Positions 60,562-64,000 of a stretch of 64,000 nucleotides of DNA are shown here, one piece after another. Numbering within the stretch: position 1 is the stretch's first letter; every line of letters starts with the position of its first letter. Source of the DNA: Sordaria brevicollis (taxonomy: Eukaryota; Ascomycota; Sordariomycetes; Sordariales; Sordariaceae). Position numbers and translations under genes: made by a program. Location of the stretch: positions 248,001 to 312,000 of the forward strand of contig JAUTDP010000001.1 in assembly GCA_033439795.1 (NCBI GenBank), read 5' to 3'. The notes beneath the pieces were generated by a model. It was not told where the DNA came from. It saw nothing but the letters and a program-made list of their open reading frames with translations, and made no database searches.

Positions 60562-62662
60562 ATGTGGCTCTCCATCCTCTTTATCCTCCTCGGGATACCG
60601 CCATGGCGAGTAGCGGCTCAAGAGTTACGGAACGAATCTCACGTTCTTGCTGTATATCCAACTTGTGCTGTACGTTCAATTCCTCACAACTGTCCACGTT
60701 AGTTCAAGTGCTAATAAGAGATTCCATCTAGCAAACCTGCATCCAAACCTACCTCCTCCCAGACTCCTGTCTCAACTCCAACAACGACTTAACCTGCCTC
60801 TGCTCAAACCAAGCAAACCACACCGTCTCCTCATCCTTCAACCACTGTCTCTCCCAATCCTGTTCCATACGACAAGCACTCGGTAAGCCTTCTTCCCTTC
60901 CTCTGCCCTTCCGCCCTTCCTTTACCCTCCAGCTTAACATCCAAGCACTAACGTCCACAAGCAACACAAAACATCACCGCCCACAACTGTAACCTCCCAC
61001 CCCTTAACCGTTCCTCCAACCTCCTTAGCGAAAACCTCGCCCTCCTAATCTCCACCCTCTTACTCACCACCCTCCGAATAACCTACAAACTCTTCGTCCC
61101 CCATCCCCCCTCCTCTTCCCAGTCCCACCACCATCTCTCATATACCCACGAAAATAAATCATGGTTCTCCCGCCCACCCTCGCAGTACCGTCCCATCACG
61201 GAACGTTTACACGCAGATGACTACGCCCTCATCTCTATAACCATCCTTGGGCTACCAAACTTGTTGCTAGCCATTTTTCGGTTATATCCTTTGGGAGTAG
61301 GTCAAGATGCGTGGGTACTGCCGGTTGAGAACATAGCCGAGGCGGTGAGGTATGGGTATGTGATGGGGATTATTTATTTCCTTCAGGTTGCGCTGACGAA
61401 AGTGGTCTTTTTGTTGTTCTACCTCAGGATCTTTCCGGGGACGGGGGTGAGGAGGGTGGTTTGGCTTACGATCTCGGTGTGTGTCTTGTTTGGACTGGGG
61501 AGTGCGGTTGCGGGTGTGCTGCAGTGTACTCCGGTGAAATGGTGGTTTGAGGGGTGGGATTATCGTGAAGGGATTCCGGGCGGGGATTCAACTTGGGAAG
61601 GATGGGAAGAGGGGAAGAGGCCGGGGAGGTGTATCAATAGGAAGCAGTTTCATGTTGCTGCGGCGGTTATCAGTATTGTTATTGATGTTTGGATGTTGGC
61701 CATCCCGCTGTGGTGTATTAGGGGGCTGAGGATGGGAGTGTGGAAGAAGATGGGAGTGGCGGGCATGTTTGGGATTGGCATGCTGTGAGTTAGGTACTCT
61801 CTCTTGAACTTCGATGATGCTCTTTACTGACCTGGGAACGGACAGCGTCACGATCTTCAGTTGCATTCGGCTCCGTTACTTGACTGTCTTCACGGAAACA
61901 CCAAATCCGACACAAGCACTGTTCGACATTGATCGATGGTCTACTCTGGAAGCGGCGTCAAGTATCTTCTGCGCATGCATGCCGACGCTGAGACAAATGA
62001 TCGTCAACATTGTCAACCTGGGAAAGAAGAGGTTCGGCAGGAGAGGAAGCAGGAGCAATGATGCCGTTGGAAAGGAAAGAAGCTCAAGTACAGTCGCTCT
62101 GGGATACAATTCACGCTCTTCTCGCTCAACAGATATGGATACTCCCATCAACTATCCCCATCGACAAACCAAGACATCTCAAGAAACACTCTCCAACACC
62201 GACCAACCCAGTCGTCAGTCCTCCGATGAAACAAGATCCTCTACCAAAGAACAACCCAGTCGTCAGTCCTCCGATGAAACAAGAGTCCCAAACACCGACC
62301 AACCCAGTCGTCAGTCCTCCGATGAAACAAGAGTCCCAAACACCGACCAACCCAGTCGTCAGTCCTCCGACTCCATCCCAGGAGCCCGTGGCGTCCGCAG
62401 CGGTAACAGCAGCATCATGTATACAGTTGAGTACAGCGTGGAGGTTGATACCATCCCTCCAAGTTTGACAATGCCCGACACAGTACGACTCAGCCCACCT
62501 CCGTACACGGACAGCCACCATCCTCATGACCTCCGTGGAGTCAACGACGGGTGCGAGAACTATCGAGCTTGTGTGGTGTCGCGCCACTTGGGGCGGTTTG
62601 GTGATGCGGGAGGCTCGCTGAGGAGACAAAGCAGAAGCCCGAGGTTGAGAGTTGCCATGTGA
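60562..62662 (+). CDS. CFEM-domain PTH11-like G-protein-coupled receptor
   Basis: Cell-surface seven-helix receptor of the fungal PTH11 class. Exons 60562-60669, 60732-60882, 60962-61784 and 61846-62662 give 632 aa, all phases matching. Signal peptide 1-19 (MWLSILFILLGIPPWRVAA). The CFEM domain has all eight cysteines at C35, C39, C49, C58, C60, C75, C80 and C96, with consensus spacing (PTCA, x2, x9, x8, CxC, x14, x4, x15). They are seen only after splicing exons 1-3. Hydrophobic helices follow, starting LALLISTLLLTTLRITYKLF, then DDYALISITILGLPNLLLA, IIYFLQVALTKVVFLLFYL, WLTISVCVLFGLGSAVAGVLQC, AAAVISIVIDVWMLAIPLW and CIRLRYL, matching the fungal rhodopsin-like domain. The cytoplasmic tail holds a 16-residue tandem repeat. 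The ligand is unknown. Confidence 0.9.
62205..62371 (+). repeat. 48-bp tandem repeat in the receptor tail
   Basis: Four units spaced exactly 48 bases (first bases 62205, 62253, 62301, 62349; the last is partial), encoding QPSRQSSDETRVPNTD-like 16-residue units. The third unit and its flank are nearly identical to the fourth; the first two differ at the join. Confidence 0.95.
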
Positions 62663-62999
<337 letters not shown>

Positions 63000-63311
63000 C
63001 TAGGAAGAGGCGTCTGTCTCCGGCCAACGGCCGTATCCTTCTTGCGAACCGTCGCCGGGCCCGGGGCATTCCGAGCACGAGTGATCTCCGGGGGCTGGAC
63101 GGGCGGAGCGGCGGGCGTTCAGCAACTTGGTTTCCCAATGCTGAATGTGTTTGACGATACGCCTTCTCCGTTGGAGGCAGCGGTTCGGAGCGCCGCGAAG
63201 GCCGACGGAATCACTCAGGCGCGAGAGATAATTCAAAAGCTTGTCGAGAGTGCCAGGGTCGACCTGCTCACGAAGCTTTGCAGCAGTCTTGTTCTTTGGG
63301 TGCTTGGTCAT
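63000..63311 (-). CDS. Small hypothetical protein (103 aa)
   Basis: Not recognised. A single exon starts at a good context (CACCATGACC) with MTKHPKNKTAAKLREQVDPG, then TLDKLLNYLSRLSDSVG, an Arg-rich part (LQRRRRIVKHIQHWE) and a Pro/Gly tail. The first half uses C-ending codons like known genes of this window. The second half is less convincing, so an intron or different end is possible. An overlapping plus-strand frame also looks partly coding. No signal peptide or membrane segment is visible. Confidence 0.4.
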   Translation of the reverse strand: MTKHPKNKTAAKLREQVDPGTLDKLLNYLSRLSDSVGLRGAPNRCLQRRRRIVKHIQHWETKLLNARRSARPAPGDHSCSECPGPGDGSQEGYGRWPETDASS

Positions 63312-64000
63312 GGTGGTTCGCTGGAGCTGGAATTGCTATGGCTGTGGTAGAAGTAAAGAGTTGTTTCGTCAAGGTTGCTAGAGCTTGAAGGAAGAATGAT
63401 GGTGAAGAATGATTGATGGCAAAGGAGGACTGGAGTTGGTGAAAGGAGGGCTGGGTTGCTTTTTGTTGGTGGGGGCTAGGGCAAGAGATTTCACGGAGGG
63501 GAGAGGAAACTGGCGGGAGGGGGACTGGTGTACATGTACTGTTTCGTACGGAAGGAGCACCCCATCCATCTTTCCCATCCCGTTTGCCCACCTCTCAACG
63601 CCCGGGCAGATGTGCAGATTTTTCGGGCCCGGCGAGTCCAGTCCCTTCACCAATCGAGCACTCTGAGGAACTCCGTGCCTTGGTGATTCTGTAGATGCCC
63701 AATCCTTTACAAACGTTGCTAACAATGCTCATGGAGGTTCAATATCATAGTCCAAAAGATGCTGAACTGGAGACTGTGGCCTCGCCCGTGCATGTTCCCA
63801 TATAAGCGTCACATCACTTCCACTTCAAAATTTGCAGGAATGGAGGTCAACATGGACGGCTTCCATTTCGCAATCACACACACCAGAAACTTGCTCTGTC
63901 ATTTTTCCTCCATCGACTGTACCTTCCTCGTCTTCGTTCTGTTGAATGGTTTGCCGCTGGTATCCGATGGTCCCATGAGCAGGTTCCTGCGGGAGACTCA
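63312..64000. other. 5' flank of the small hypothetical gene, to window end
   Basis: Leader-like CA/CT-rich minus-strand sequence, then unique DNA. No gene recognised. Confidence 0.5.

Overview
The window looks like nuclear chromosomal DNA of a filamentous ascomycete of the Neurospora/Sordaria lineage. Genes have short introns with GTRNGT donors and CTAAC-like branch sites, and codons prefer C in the third position. A photorepair-independent UV endonuclease (mus-18 type) and a Neurospora-type PARP (npo type) are present. Repeats have decayed almost only by C-to-T and G-to-A changes, the mark of repeat-induced point mutation (RIP). The species cannot be fixed from this sequence. All functions below come from reading motifs; no search was run.

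Layout. 1-3.5 kb: no convincing gene. 3.5-6.0 kb (-): a ten-exon Zn2Cys6 regulator. 8.9-11.1 kb (+): an MFS sugar permease. 13.0-14.0 kb (+): protein phosphatase inhibitor 2 (GLC8 type). 14.8-15.3 kb (-): LCL2. 16.1-17.6 kb (+): mitochondrial ribosomal protein bL27m. 18.7-31.0 kb (+): three tandem paralogs of a family I do not recognise, each with a split C2H2-like finger followed by one or two copies of a cysteine-containing module. A 3.17 kb RIP-destroyed DNA transposon lies between the first and second paralog. 32.4-35.2 kb (+): a transcription factor with two Zn2Cys6 clusters. 35.7-37.6 kb: a Fot1/pogo element with perfect 46-bp terminal repeats and a stop-riddled transposase. 38.4-38.8 kb: a 383-bp hAT-type MITE with an 8-bp target duplication. 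39.8-39.9 kb (-): an intron-containing tRNA. 41.3-43.5 kb (-): PARP. 46.5 kb (-): a small cysteine-rich protein. 46.7-55.6 kb: a long stretch with no gene I can support. 55.7-57.7 kb (-): UV endonuclease MUS-18. 60.6-62.7 kb (+): a CFEM-domain PTH11-like receptor. 63.0-63.3 kb (-): a small hypothetical protein.

The genes do not form one pathway. The standout locus is the tandem family at 18.7-31 kb. All three members share the same three-exon layout, with the second intron falling between the two histidines of the finger. The third member carries an in-frame TAG just before the first finger cysteine, although about 890 codons downstream remain open. Together with three different classes of cut-and-paste transposon remnant within 18 kb (20.7-38.8 kb), this marks the segment as a lineage-specific, RIP-exposed island between otherwise ordinary housekeeping genes.
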